Shown: in pieces, positions 14,441 through 27,077 of the stretch
How positions within the stretch are numbered: the first letter of the stretch is position 1
Layout: every line of letters starts with the position of its first letter
Source of the DNA: Phallusia mammillata
Lineage: Eukaryota; Chordata; Ascidiacea; Phlebobranchia; Ascidiidae
DNA length: 64,000 nucleotides
NCBI GenBank assembly: GCA_003260075.1
Contig: QLIY01000271.1
Location: forward strand, 1 to 64,000
Direction: 5' to 3'
Made by a program: the position numbers and the translations under genes
The notes under the pieces: model-generated
What the model was told of the DNA's origin: nothing
Database searches by the model: none
What the model saw: only the letters and a program-made list of their open reading frames with translations

Positions 14441-16052
14441 GTTAATTTATGAAGTTCTACTTGCATTGACATAGAAAAAATACACACATTTAACAAACGG
14501 AACAGAAGGCGCTAAGAAAACTGTAAAATATAGCAGTATTCAAATTGGTTAAGACAACAAACACAAAAAAATGTCAACAGTTTTCTTTGACAAAGAACTG
14601 AATGAATAAATAAGTGCTCCAGTGTTGTTCTGTCTTTGAAAAAACAAACAAATATTTGCAAAACAGGAAAGGCAACTTCCTAACTGTACTGCAATTTCCA
14701 ACTTTTGCTTTGTTTTGGTTCTTGCCGCCGACTACTGCTGACTGTATTATGAGTCAGCATATTTTTCTTTTTTGTTTGTTTTTAAAATAGGATCGGCGGA
14801 AGCTCGTTGTAAACTTTGATTTGCATTTAAATAACGCAACAATCCTCTTTAAAATGCAGAAAAAGTCAAACTTGCCGAAAATTTGTTTCTTGTTGTTTAT
14901 AAAAGTTATTTGGAGATCAGAGTTTGGCTACATAGGTATCCTTTTCGACCTGTCACGTCAAAAATTCGTCTTATTTAGACACAGTGACTTTTTAAATGTG
15001 TTTTGTGTTGATGTTTCTGACATTTACGTTTAAAAAACCTTATTGCTTTTTTGTTTGGTTGTCTTGTTAAAAGCTATAGTAGAGAGTGTTAATGGAGTTG
15101 CAGCTGCTCACTGCTCAGATTAAAAAATGCCCGACTTTTTTTGAGTCTCAAACACTAGCAATAGACTTGACACGATTAGGTTTTCTGTCGAGTTTTCTTC
15201 GCTTTGTTAGTCAATTGACGAGAATCGATTAATAAGTCTGGTCCAACGTAGTTGTTATACTTTTACTCCAACGAAAACCACAGGCCCAAACGGTTACGTT
15301 ACATTACATTTTTTATTCGAACACGAAAACACACACAAACAAAGCACAATGACGAAATATGGCACTGGTGTGTTCCAAATTGACTCGTTGGCCTACTCTT
15401 TACTTTTTTTAAAACATTCCTGTGTAGTGAAATCGTACGATTTTTTCCCGTCCGGGCATTAACAAGTCAAAGTTAATTCAACTGAATTTGCAATGCACTT
15501 TGAACAAAGTAACAAACCTTTTCGTGTTGTCTTGACAAATTTCAAAACAGAACAAATACACTGATTTTATAAGAAGTTTGTTTGTCCGAACTATGCATCC
15601 CGTCATACATTTAATTACATGTTTTTTGGTCAAAAACACATTACATTTTATGTTCAAGCCTGTAGGACGTTCTATGAAGAATATTTTCTCACGAGATGTC
15701 GCTGGAGCGCAAATAAGAGAGCAACTCCATGACAGCAACAAAAAGCTGACGTGGACATGCCCCCCGACCGGCACCCAGCATTAATTTATACGAGTCCGTT
15801 CCTTAGTTTTCGCCCGTCCAATGTGTCCTAGATAAAAAGGTAAAAAATACGTTAATGATTTATATGTACCAAATACCATGCCATTAAATCAATTCCATTG
15901 TGTTTCCATTAAATTGTATTTTGGTTATTGATCATCAATGCAGTATCTTAGTTGCAATATTTCAATAAGCAGTTAAAGCTGCAAGACTTTCATTATTTTT
16001 GTATAAAAACTTAAAAACTAAAACAGCGTTCAATAAAACCCATACCACTTAC

Positions 16053-16142
16053 TTTAACAGATACAGCACAACACTCATCAATCTTCGCCCTATCTGGCGA
16101 TGAATGACAAAATCCGGAGGATAGCAACTGTAAATAACTCAT
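16053..16142 (-). CDS. Candidate alternative first exon of the SLC49A4-like gene
   Basis: A 90-nt open exon starting with ATG and encoding 30 residues (begins MSYLQLLSSGFCHSS, ends CCAVSVK), followed at once by a consensus GTAAGT donor. It ends in phase 0, as does the proximal first exon (ATG-AAT-ACG). Either could therefore be spliced to the exon at 14065, giving a 541- or 514-residue carrier with different cytosolic N-termini. No other acceptor that would suit it was recognised on this strand between here and 14.4 kb. This is an inference from phase and donor quality, without transcript support. It could be chance, or the start of an unrelated gene. Confidence 0.4.
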
Positions 16143-16149
16143 CTTTTTT

Positions 16150-19100
16150 CACTTAACCGATAGACAAGTCAGTACATCCCACCTGGAAACAACAGTTTTA
16201 CAAACAGACCGGCTACCGGTTCCTATTGTGCGTTTAACCTAGCGGCAACACCGAAAGTCTATTATTCTTTTACGCTTTACTTTCAAGTTCACGATTGAAT
16301 AAGTGGAAGCTTGTTTAGAAGACGCTACACTATCATTTTGTTCCTTATTTTGATAAGCTTTTACCAGTTGGGCATAAGCACAATAGGAATCTAACGACCC
16401 GTGTTCAACGAGAAACACACACTAAAAGTGACCGAACTAGAAAAAATACCTTTACTTTAACATGTTACATATTCTAACCATATTGTCACAATTAGTAAAA
16501 ATCAACTGAATAAACCAATGGAAAAAATAATTTAAATCATACGTGCCCGGTTTTCATAAAAATATTGCGCCATTTTTGATCAAATTTCAAAATGAACTCG
16601 GGAACTCGACATCAGTAGTTTAAAATAAAACATTTTTGTCAGAAACCTTGCATCCATATATTAAGTGCTATACATGTTAGTGATAACTGTTCTAAACAAC
16701 AGTGCAAAACAACGTATGCTCTCTGATACGTTTTTAATCAAAGAAACCCCGCCTGCTTTAACTTTTATACAAACGCTACCCTACACGCTAAATGTAAAGT
16801 TTGATACAGAGGAACAGAAAACACATGCTGTTGCGCCTGCCTAGCACCGTCTATTAACCGTTTCAAATGTTGGCAAGCGTTACGTTCACTTCGGCTTCGT
16901 TTCTTTTTAATACGCAGTGTTGCGACGCTGTATCTATCGGCCACGCTTTCAAGGGCACCCGTCTGTGTCCTCTGCCCCATTGGCGGGTCTCCTAAGAGAA
17001 AGCAAGCATTTCCTCACCCCGAACGAGCATGTTGTTACAGTGAATATATTCCCAACGGAATTGCGCCACAATATAAGGAAAGGGGTGTTTTTGCTAGGAC
17101 ACAATTAACAATGCGCGCCCCCAGCCTTTCACAACCAGCCATAGCGACGCTTGGTACCCGAAAGGCCGTTCTCCAATCAAAATAAAGATTTTTTTCTTAC
17201 CCTTCTTCTTTCTGATGAGAAGAATCCTATCGTGCTGTACCCAACCGTCAAACAAATTTGATTTGTAACAACGTAAAATAATGCTTGACACGTATTTCAA
17301 TTTCTTTTCTGTTATTGGGACACCTATATGGCAATGTACGTTTATGTTCAACGAACTGTTAAGTTGGAATTATACCGCACTAAATATAATTGCGATCGGG
17401 TCAGTGTATTTAAAAATGCATAGCATTCCGTATATTATTTTATAAAGGGTCGATACAGCATATCGACAAATGCAACACGTAACGCATTCATTTGGATTTT
17501 AGAACAACGGTTAACTTTTATGAACAAGCCGACCACCTACGCTATGTGGACTAAGTATTGTCTGTGACAATAAGTTTGCTTACTTCAGCAATACTTAAGT
17601 TTTTACACTTTCCCGCCGCATCACTGTTACAGATTAATTATACCAACTGTGTTTCAATCGATTCCAGGTTTATCACTAATTTGGAAAACATAACCTTTGC
17701 TATAACCTAAAGTTTGACCAGTTCTTTGGAGTACCCTTACAAGCGCATAACGGGCTAAAAATGGCACAGCATTTTTGACTGATTGCTGCATTGGGCAAAA
17801 ACCCACACCGACGTATATTGTTTCATCATTTGCAAGACCGTCTGGTGTCAATGAAAACCAACGCTAACAACCAGTTATGTCATCCGCTTAATGCACCTGC
17901 TACACCCCTGCATTCATTACAAACCAACATTTAAAGCCTAAATACTGAATTATTGTTTAAACATGAGTGCAGGTGGTCATTTCAAGAATCTATCATCTAG
18001 ATTTCAAAGAATGTCTGGACCTGACAGATTACACCGTAGCTTTGACCGACCATGGGGGCTGCCGGTATGTAGGTAGGCTACGCTTGACTGCACATGGCCC
18101 GCCTGAGTCGCCCGAACGCGGTCAAGCGAGACCATGCGAATCCAAACAGGGTTGACACGCTGAACTTGGTGCACCGTGGCGAAATTAAAATCGACGGATA
18201 AAAGTGATTTTTTGTTTTAATTTGCACAACATTGGATACCACGAGAAGAAAATACTCGGGTTGCTGAATGTGAATATAAACTGTTTTGCATTAAACAACA
18301 ATTTATTTACGTCAGCAAATTATAAATCGGCATAAAGTTTTAAACGTTACGCATTTAATAAAGGATGAAAGTTAAATTTTTGTGCATAAAGAAGCTCGTC
18401 AAACCAGACAATGACTGTTCATCCTGCTTAATCGAATATCTTAACACTGTTTTCATCAAATCAGTTTTTAGTTAAAAACTCTGTTTAACGTATACGGTAG
18501 TACATCTGTTAAACCGTATAAATTTTTGTAACATTAAAGGGTCCTAGAACGTCACAGCGTGGTAATGGCGCTAAAATAACCATTTCCCACGTTGTTTCAG
18601 ACTTGGATAATCTATATCAAGGTGCTGGAAAACCATTTTGTTCATGATATCCACATATTAAGTCATTCCTACCAATTCCATCTTTTCTCGAAGAGTAATT
18701 GTCATCATAATAAGGTTTGGACCTTTTGGAGTGAAAAATACATTCAACTACGTTTAGGGTCGCAGGTCCCCTCAAAACCATCTGGGAAAATGTTGTTCAA
18801 TAGTCTCGTGCCTTACGTCAAATCAAATGAAACGACATGGAATTTTGATGATGTAACTTAGTTATAGGAAGTAAACCACTCCCTAAACGCTTCGGCAAAT
18901 ATGTATGCTGTTTCTGAAGCGTAACGTGTCGAGAAATATCACTCCCATTTAATTTCAGATCTGAGTATATAATCGTAAACATTGTACTTGGTGTAAGACC
19001 ACTAAATCGTTGATTGGCAAATAAAGACAGGTGGTTTGTTGTGTGTGGGACCTTTTCGCTTTCGTGCCGTGTCTATTTTATGACCTCATGTTTGTTTCAT

Positions 19101-20335
19101 TCCGCATTTAGTGTACTTCGTTTACTGGCAAGTGCAATAAATGAACGATACATAAGCTTCCAAGCGCTGCGTAATCGCAGACGTTTCTGCTTAATATAGA
19201 AGTTCTGCTTTCCATTTGGTGGCGTAGACAGCCGAAAATATTGGGAGGGGTCAAATAAATTGTTGTCCAAAACCGTTTTTTTTTGCTAAAGCTAGGCATA
19301 GGCGTGTTTTCACCAAACGTGTGATTTTCCTAACTGGGGTTCGACGGGACCACCAAACGTTTCATTTACATGTTTCATCTTTGCACGAATTTCAATGTAT
19401 CTGGATTTCAGAATTCAGTGACAACAGTCATTTTGGCAATATATATATTTATTTGATGATTTAGACATGGTGAGATACCAAACCATATTGAATTTCTCAA
19501 TTTTCTTGATTTTTAATTTGCGACTTCACAAATTTTAGAGAGGCTGTGGCCTTTAGACCATGAATTCGTTCCTGTATAAGTTTATAAAAGGTGTTTTTGT
19601 CGAGGTAAGGTTACCGATTGTAATGATTTTTCACCTATTATGTTGGTTGTAATATATACACGATAAAAGTGTAGAAAATCGACTGGCTCGCTTCGTTTTT
19701 AGTTACAGTTTGATTAAGACATGTCGAGGCATTGTCCCATTCGGCGTATGTTTTTCGGACGTGGAGGCCAAAACCAACAGTCTTCGCAATGGTAATAAAA
19801 ACGCTATTGTCGAGACATTATAGACCTCACGTCGTAACAAAGCAAATTCGAGATTAATCACGGCCATAAAGGCTCATACTTCGCTTTTGATCCAGTCAGC
19901 TTAGGCTAACACAAAAAGGTACAGTTTGCAGGTTCACAAGTGAAAGTGCAATAGCGGGCGCTGAGCGTGTGGTGTTTGTTGATCCCAGACGCTTGTACAC
20001 AACTTGAAACAATTGGCTTTCGGGTCGTATTGCCATAGCGCTAACTTTCGGCCATTCAAGAAGCAGGGTTTTAAATTGCCCGATCGTTTACAGTGGCCAC
20101 AGAGATTGGAGCCCTTTAAAAAGTATACATCAACGAACACACAATGGCTACGTTGCGAAGTTTCCAAAAGGTGATTGATATAATTACTCGATATAGGATT
20201 GTTTTCCACCTGCGTTCGTAGAAAGAGATTGGTTACGCCAGCCGTTGCTCAGCTTTGAGAGTTTTAGTTTGAAACTCAGTGCTAGCTTTTTGGTAGCGTT
20301 TTGGTGCTGATTTTTGCAGTACAATTATACTTTGC
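16150..20335. other. Intergenic region upstream of the death-domain gene
   Basis: About 4.2 kb between the SLC49A4-like gene and the death-domain gene. Only short chance open frames are present, with no recognised protein family, RNA gene or bounded transposon. It should hold the promoters of both divergent genes, but no specific element can be called. Confidence 0.5.
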
Positions 20336-20339
20336 AGTC

Positions 20340-21515
20340 ATGGGATCTTCAAAGAGCTCCCGAATTCTGAAGACTTTTATGGGAAAATCGAAAAAGGACA
20401 AAGAAGAAATGAAAAATAAGGACAGTCAAGGTAAACTGCTGCACTTGTGTAACGGCCGCCATTCCTATTTAGCTTATGGGCAAGCAAAGCTTAGTTTTGA
20501 GTGGACATTTTGCACTGATGGTAATAACAACAATCGTTGAAACGTCTGTAATTGAATGCATTTACTGCGTAACGGCCATGTTCAAAGTGTATAGCGTTTC
20601 AAGCTTTGGACTTTTAAATCAGGCATTTGGTAGCAACAGATCGGTAAATCAGTACAGTTTGGGTACAAATTTCAAGCTTATGTAAGCCTTTGTAAGCGAA
20701 AAACGTTTATCTGTACTTTTTACAGTATGTGGCTTTTACTTTTTTATAATCAGAAAGTGATGAATCTCCGATTCCCGAAGACATTGAGGCTGTTGACAGG
20801 AAGAAACGGAGAAAGAACAAAAAGCGAGGAGGCAAAAAGAAGTTGGGAAAAGGAAAGAAGAAAACAGCAAGGCTTCAGGAAATAACTTTCAACAATCAGG
20901 CGATCAGCAAACTGGCAAGAGCGCTTGGGCCAAATGATTGGATCAAACTTGCTTACGCTTTAGGATTCTTGCCTCAGGTAATAAAAAGGTTTAAAAACCC
21001 TTTTTAAATATCAATTTGGGAAATTTGCGACTTGCTTGAAGAACATGTAGAATCAGGGTAACGAATAAGATTTACGATAGTATTTTTTCGATATAACTTT
21101 AGAGACAATTTTCTTAGTTATTTGCTTATGCTTGGCATCCATTTGTAAGTGTGCATGCTGTTACTGTTGTTCCGTGTAGTGTTTAATAAGCGAAAAGACG
21201 GCAAACAATTTTACGGTATAACCACTCATTATTGCACACCGTCAAAAATATTTTAATAGGTTTTCCGATTGACATGTTTTAAGTAAATAGGTCTGTCGAA
21301 TGTCAAAATCAGCTTTATGGAAAATCTAGCATAAATGTGCGTATGTGTGGTGCAAAAATGATTTCCCAAAATTCCCTTCATGCACCCAAATACTTTTGTT
21401 TACTTTCCGCTTGACTTCGTCCAGGGTATTTCCCATTTCATGGGCAGAGCCAGTTCGTCACAGAACTCATACAGCCAATGTTCGATGATGCTGAGGACGT
21501 GGCGGGGTGTGACGT

Positions 21516-21606
<91 letters not shown>

Positions 21607-23051
21607 ATCCGACGCCATGATTTAGCAGTAAAGGTCGGATTGGAGCTTGCTAACAGAGGTGAGGTTGCGTTGCAGTTCAAGAAATTTTGATTCATCAAGG
21701 GCAATGGAGCAGTATGCCGAAGCAGTGATAAGTTAGCTGCAGAAAGTGCACATTGTTTCCACTTGTAAGTTTTCATCACTGCAGCTGGCAACAAGACGTT
21801 GCCTGTATAGACAAGTAGGCGACGATCTTGTAGGTCAAAACACGGTGCACTGTTTACAGCAAAAGCAAAACGCTTTATTTTTTTGCCAAGATTTACGGTT
21901 TCGGTTTGGAATAAGTAATAATTTTACTGAGACAACTTCCTCATTGCAAATTTTATTTTATTTTATTAACGCTTGTGTTAAATATTAACTCTCTCTGGTA
22001 AAAGAAAACATACCGACACAGTTGTACTAAAATAATCACCTGGTCCAAAAATAGCTTCGCAACGCTGCAATCCATTCACGCATGGTGGTTCATGGCCCAA
22101 CGCGCTGCAGCTACACCGCCATTGCATGTCGTTATGTAACTGGGGCTGTTTCGATAACATTTGTAAAATATATAAAAAATAAGACATTGAAAAATTATAC
22201 TTGGCAGCAAACACGGTTGCCAGTAGAAGATCTAACAACAGAGTTTCCGACATTCCGCCGGAGCTACTCAACTTGATATCGGAGAAACCTGGCTCCTTAC
22301 CACCCTCTTACGAGACCAACAAACTGGTTTTCAGTGACAACAAAATAAGTTTCCTGTCCCGACAAATCCTCGCTCGAGAAGAGTGGAAACGCCTCGCCTA
22401 CGCTCTTGGATTTCGTCCAGATGATGTAAGTTTTTTGAATTTGTTGTTCATTATACAATTAGCATTTGAAATAGTATCTGGGTATGGTCTTGTGAAAATT
22501 GTTTAAAATTTGCGGTTAAACGGGTATTTGCATGGATTTGTGGATTGCATCAATGGTCACATTTCAGTACAATCAAGACGGTATGCGCTATCTTTTATTG
22601 ATAATACTGCTAAAATGAATACATTCATATGGGATCAGCACTATGATTTTGGTGTTAATCTTCGTTTCTCCAAGGGTTTTTAAAATGACACAATGCAGAA
22701 AAATTCACACAAGAAAATAATATTTCTTCGTTTATTTCAATGCAGGTGTCACAGATCATTGCATCAGCAAGCAGTTCACAAAACCTCTACGCACAAGCTC
22801 ATCTTATGCTGGAAAAGTTCAGAGAAAAAACTCCAGCATACGAGCTTGCCAGTAAATTGAGAGCAGCATTTATCCGCATCAGAAGAAATGACCTTGTATT
22901 CCTTCTTGATCTCGGAGCCATCGTTGCTCCTCCGGAACAGGACAAAGAGACAATCGAAGAAAAAGTCCGACAGCTACAGGAGCAGTTGAAAGGTCAAGAG
23001 GGAAGTCTGGGGTCAGAGTTGGTGTCCAAGTTTAAGCACCTCAAAGTGTAG
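20340..23051 (+). CDS. Tandem death-domain adaptor with N-myristoylation motif
   Basis: Not matched to a named gene. Exons: 20340-20430, 20754-20977, 21425-21658 (containing the G tract), 22208-22425 and 22746-23051. The start MGSSKSSR fits the N-myristoylation consensus (Gly2, Ser6), suggesting membrane attachment. A Lys/Arg-rich segment follows (residues about 41-68, KKRRKNKKRGGKKK), then death domain 1 (ARALGPNDWIKLAYALGF, then ASSSQNSYSQ and IRRHDLA). A linker (about residues NTVASRR to SYETNK) leads to death domain 2 (AREEWKRLAYALGF, ASSSQNLYAQAHLMLEKF, LRAAFIRIRRNDL), and a short Glu/Gln-rich tail (EEKVRQLQEQLKGQ) looks helical. Both domains are split by a phase-0 intron just after the GF motif. 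The 90-G run in exon 3 shifts the frame as assembled: an intact frame needs a tract length of 3n+1. Death domains normally mediate homotypic assembly in apoptosis or innate signalling, but the partner here is unknown. Confidence 0.75.
21516..21605 (+). repeat. 90-base poly-G tract inside a coding exon
   Basis: An uninterrupted run of 90 G. It sits inside exon 3 of the death-domain gene, between the MMLRTWR and IRRHDLA parts of death domain 1. By alignment with domain 2 of the same protein, about 13-15 residues should be encoded here. Either the tract is a sequencing or assembly artefact replacing real exon sequence, or the gene is broken. Confidence 0.95.
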
Positions 23052-24315
23052 TTAAAAGTGTTTGCTTTGTTTGGAAATCTGTCCACATAAATGTAACACC
23101 AATGAATGGTGGAGAAACGCAACCTTTTTATTTATTGATAACATACTAATACATGACTTGGTTCTTTCTTATAATTAGCCACATTTGTAGACAAAAATTG
23201 TATGAATCTTTTGTCCGATTCAGGGACTATTCTAGTGACGTTTTTGCATTTACATGACTCCAGGGTATTCAATACATTAGTGTGTTGGACCCCAAGTTTT
23301 AGCGTAACCCCCACAAGGGACTTTCGTTTTGCACCGAGGCGACGAGTTTAGAGTCGTTTAAATTAAACGTAGTGATCATAGCCCTTTGTGCATTGTAATG
23401 AGGCTCTTGAATGTTTGATGTTGTGTGCAGTTGACAATTCCCGGCGAACCTACTACTTGTCATAAAATTGTATCTTGTAATAAATACATCTACAACACGA
23501 GCTCTGGGTGTAACCCAAAATTTGTGCACTTGTATGAAAATCTTATGTTTGCATATTTTGTCACTGCTTGATAAAATTATTGGGAAAACTTTTCAAAGTA
23601 ATAAGTCTTAGTTGCCAATCTTCTGACAATTTCAGACATAAGAGAAGTAAAAGGGCATAACTAGACAAGTAATATTTAAGATAACCAAATCTAAAGATCT
23701 TTTTAACAAACTTGGCAATCTTATATTTTACTTGTACTAAAGACCCTTTTTTACAAACTATGAGCTAAAACGATGAGAAAATACAACCAGAAGCTTTCCA
23801 ACTCCTTGCTGAGGTGGAATATATTCCTGGCTTAGGTCCACTGTTCTGTAACAAAGTCACAATATTGCTTATATTTGACAGACAGTGCAGAAAAAAATCG
23901 TAACAAATAGGAAAAATTGATGCTTTGTAATACTATACACGATTGTGATTTATCGTTGTTTGCAGTTACATGGAAATCAATGAACATTTTGGGATACATG
24001 ATTGCATATTGAACTGCTACAAAGGAAGCAAAAAAGTACATAATCGTATGCTGAACACGCAAAACACTTTAAATTGTAGTAACCCTTACAGTTGATGAAC
24101 ACAGGCAATTGCAGTAAATTACTAACACAAACAACATACAAACCGGTTAACGGTCGCTGCGCACAGTTTTATGGCTCTTAGAAAATTCAATTTCATCGTG
24201 TAACAGGACGACGCATTACGCAGGTATGCTAAAATTCCTTTTTCTGGTACTGGCAAGTGAATCTTTACCTTGCCTAAGGTATATGGAAAATTTAGGCTAT
24301 TTGTCAACGCCAATA

Positions 24316-26101
24316 CTACACAGTCTTAGACAGTGGAGACAATAAGCTTATTGACAAATCGAGCAAATCGGCTGGGCGCTTTAATGGCTTATAGCCAAAC
24401 AGCGACATCATATGTTCACACGCTTTTTGTATACTAAACGCTAAAGAAGGTTGAATAGTCTTTCGCCATTTGGAAGCCTGCTTAGATATATTTCGGCTAG
24501 TACTATAAATAGAGGCCCCCGATGTACGGGAGTTCGTCTTAAACCATTTGGTAACTTCCGGGTGTGTGAGATTAAACGACGCCGATTTCAACACACTGCT
24601 GTCACGTGTTAAAAACTCAGTGACGTCATCGAGGAATTGTGCAACATTTGACAAAATATCTTCATACCTGCAACGCATATGTCACAAATGAATGCAAATT
24701 TCCGGTTTAAGTCAAATATTGTTGATGCCAATGCAGCCATGAAAATGATACAGCTGTACCAACATACCGGATTAATGCCAAATACCCTCAAAACAAGACA
24801 GTCATAAAAATCATAGTTCTATTAACATTTTTACAAAAACAAACTAACTTACCTGGCTAACATGTACCGTTTTGTCAACCAGTGGTCATTTTTAATAGCC
24901 ACAGCCTGCCTTGTTTCCATATTTTTAGCATCAATTTGACAATTTCCCAACATTTCATGAGTTGCATTGCCCAATCCTCTGTGCATAGTTAAGCGAGACA
25001 ACCCTGTAGCTCTTGGGTCTCGAACCAAGTGCAAAATTTTAACTGGAATACCAGTGCGACTGTAAGTCCTAAGGCAAATCAACAAAATAATCTTAAAATT
25101 GGTAAAATTGTATAGTTTTCATGGGAAAAAAGTATTGTCTGTTCACTTACTTGGAAAGCCAGTCAACATGACAAGTTCTCACACTTTTAATAACAACCAA
25201 CTTTGCTTCTTGGCATTTTCTTTCAATTTGAGTCATAGTTGGAACAGTTTTGCACTTTGAGCATGATGGTGCATGAGGACAAAAGTCTTTACCACACAAT
25301 GCTTTAGTACTCTGACTAGAACATTAAAAGTCACATATTAAATTAAGCAAGTATCATTCGATGACAAAGCAAAGTAATACAGAACCACATCATAAAAAAG
25401 ATTTTTATGTCTTTACCGAAAACAAATTGTTGATTGCTTGCAAGTTTGTAGGTTTTTTATTCTTCGTTTCAAATGATCAAGGTTTGATGCTGACTGCTCA
25501 ACTTTCAGTAATTGTTGGGCATTATACAGACTTTCATCCACTGAAAACTTTAGAGCAGTAAAATTGCAGTTTATTAAACCTTCAAGAACTTCTATCTTCT
25601 TTTCTACTGCAATTTTGCACCTGAGAAATAAAACATTTATTCTTGAAAAGAAAACTGCACAAAAAAAAACACTTACGAATCATGGAATGGAAACAGTGGT
25701 TCAAAAATGTAGAAAACATCAGGATGCTGGTTAAAAAATTGTCCAGTAAAAGATGAACCAGTCCGCATTGATGTCAAAATAAGCAAAGCTTCTCTTTGAT
25801 TGGATGCTTTCGGAACCTCTTCCACATTTTGGACTGGTACAACAGCAACCTTTGTTTGGACTTCTTCATTGACAAATGAGTTTGCAGGTATAACCTGTTG
25901 TTTAGGCACTACAAAGTTTTGGTTCTTTTCAACAAAAAGTCTTTCATTGACAGTTAGCAGTTCAAAGTTCCTTCTTTGCCTGAGCTGTTTGTACAGATTC
26001 TGACTTGATTTTGCTTCAGAACTCAACCAAAACACCAAGAGAAACATAAATACCGCAATACAGGCAAAACCTTGAAGCATACATAACGGTTTCCACCTCA
26101 T
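24316..26101 (-). CDS. Golgi carbohydrate 6-O-sulfotransferase (CHST family)
   Basis: A type II Golgi membrane enzyme that transfers sulfate from PAPS to the 6-hydroxyl of GlcNAc, GalNAc or Gal on glycans. Exons, right to left: 26101-25677, 25620-25417, 25315-25151, 25068-24853 and 24667-24316. Phases all agree, and the product has 453 residues. It has a short cytosolic N-terminus (MRWKPL), a signal anchor at residues about 8-26 and a stem of about 80 residues. The 5'-phosphosulfate loop TSMRTGSSF (about 110-118) is followed by [11 protein letters not shown]. The middle region is Cys-rich ([12 protein letters not shown]). The 3'-phosphate-binding block [16 protein letters not shown] lies near 276-291, followed by NDHW and RYEDI. 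This matches the CHST1/2/3/4/5/7 group, but the member cannot be fixed without a tree, so no symbol is given. It is convergent with the death-domain gene, with 1.26 kb between their stops. An acceptor-like TGCAG lies directly before the start codon. Confidence 0.88.
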
Positions 26102-26629
26102 GCTGCATTCACATGTGTTAAAGCTTCAGTTTGTTAACGTGAATGCCACAAATTTCATTGTACAATCCTTTAATGGAGCTTTGGTCATTGCGTAAAATAG
26201 TTCTGAACTGAGAAAACTCACACCAAACAAGTGTGAGTAAACAAACAAACAAACTGCAGCGTGTGTGAAAAATTTCGCAGTCAGTGCCATAGAAAGTTAC
26301 AAACTTTACTTAAATTTCATAGAAATCATTACAGTTTTTAAATATATTTTACAAACGGACTTTTTAGATTTCAATAAAAATTAGCTACACACGTTTTTGT
26401 TGTGCACATGCAAGGATGTTTTGTTTTCACCCATTTCTAAAGTAAGTAAGTAACATGTCAGGTTGTTTTGTTTTCAACCAGTTAGTATATGGTTTGTGTT
26501 TTATTACCTGTTTCTTTATAGCATAGCTAATTTCCAAAAAATTACGAAATGTTTACCCAAAATAAACCCAACCAAATCGCACAAACGAATTTAAATGCTT
26601 TCATTTGAAGGGCTCTGTGCGAATAACTC

Positions 26630-26849
26630 GGTAGAGCTACTAACACTGAGATTTGGCTTAGGCCCGGTCTAAGAACTTCTGGTAGGTGGCGCAACGGAGC
26701 ATAGGCGTTTATGGTGCTGTTGCAGCAATTTTGGTTTATGGTAAGAATAATTGCTGAGTCAGCACTATAAACGCCCATGCTCTGTTGCGCCACCTACCAG
26801 AAGTTTTCAGCCCGGGCCTAAGCCAAATCTCAGTGTTAGTAGTTCTACC
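26630..26849. mobile_element. Foldback MITE with 9-bp target duplication
   Basis: A 220-bp element that is almost entirely an imperfect inverted repeat. The left arm starts GGTAGAGCTACTAACACTG and the right arm mirrors it, with arms of about 95-100 bp including GCGCAACGGAGCATAGGCG and its complement. GAATAACTC flanks it at 26621-26629 and 26850-26858. It has no coding capacity. The superfamily is not assigned. Confidence 0.85.
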
Positions 26850-27077
26850 GAATAACTCAATCAACCTACATGCCGCTAGATGCTGCTAACTAGCGCATTA
26901 TGTCAAATTCCAACCGTTTGTCCAAATTTCAGTTTTATCCATCGCTTTCTGGTGTCTTTTTTATAAGTTAACACTCTTGCTCTTTTATGTTGACTTGAAA
27001 AATATGCGATGGTAATAGTGCTTAAAACGGTAAAATAAAGAACATTCTAAAATTTGACCACCATTTTATGATCGACC

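Noticed and set aside
21380..21794. Open frames encoding poly-Gly (plus) or poly-Pro (minus)
   Set aside because: They exist only because of the 90-G run, and the flanking sequence belongs to the death-domain exon in a different frame.
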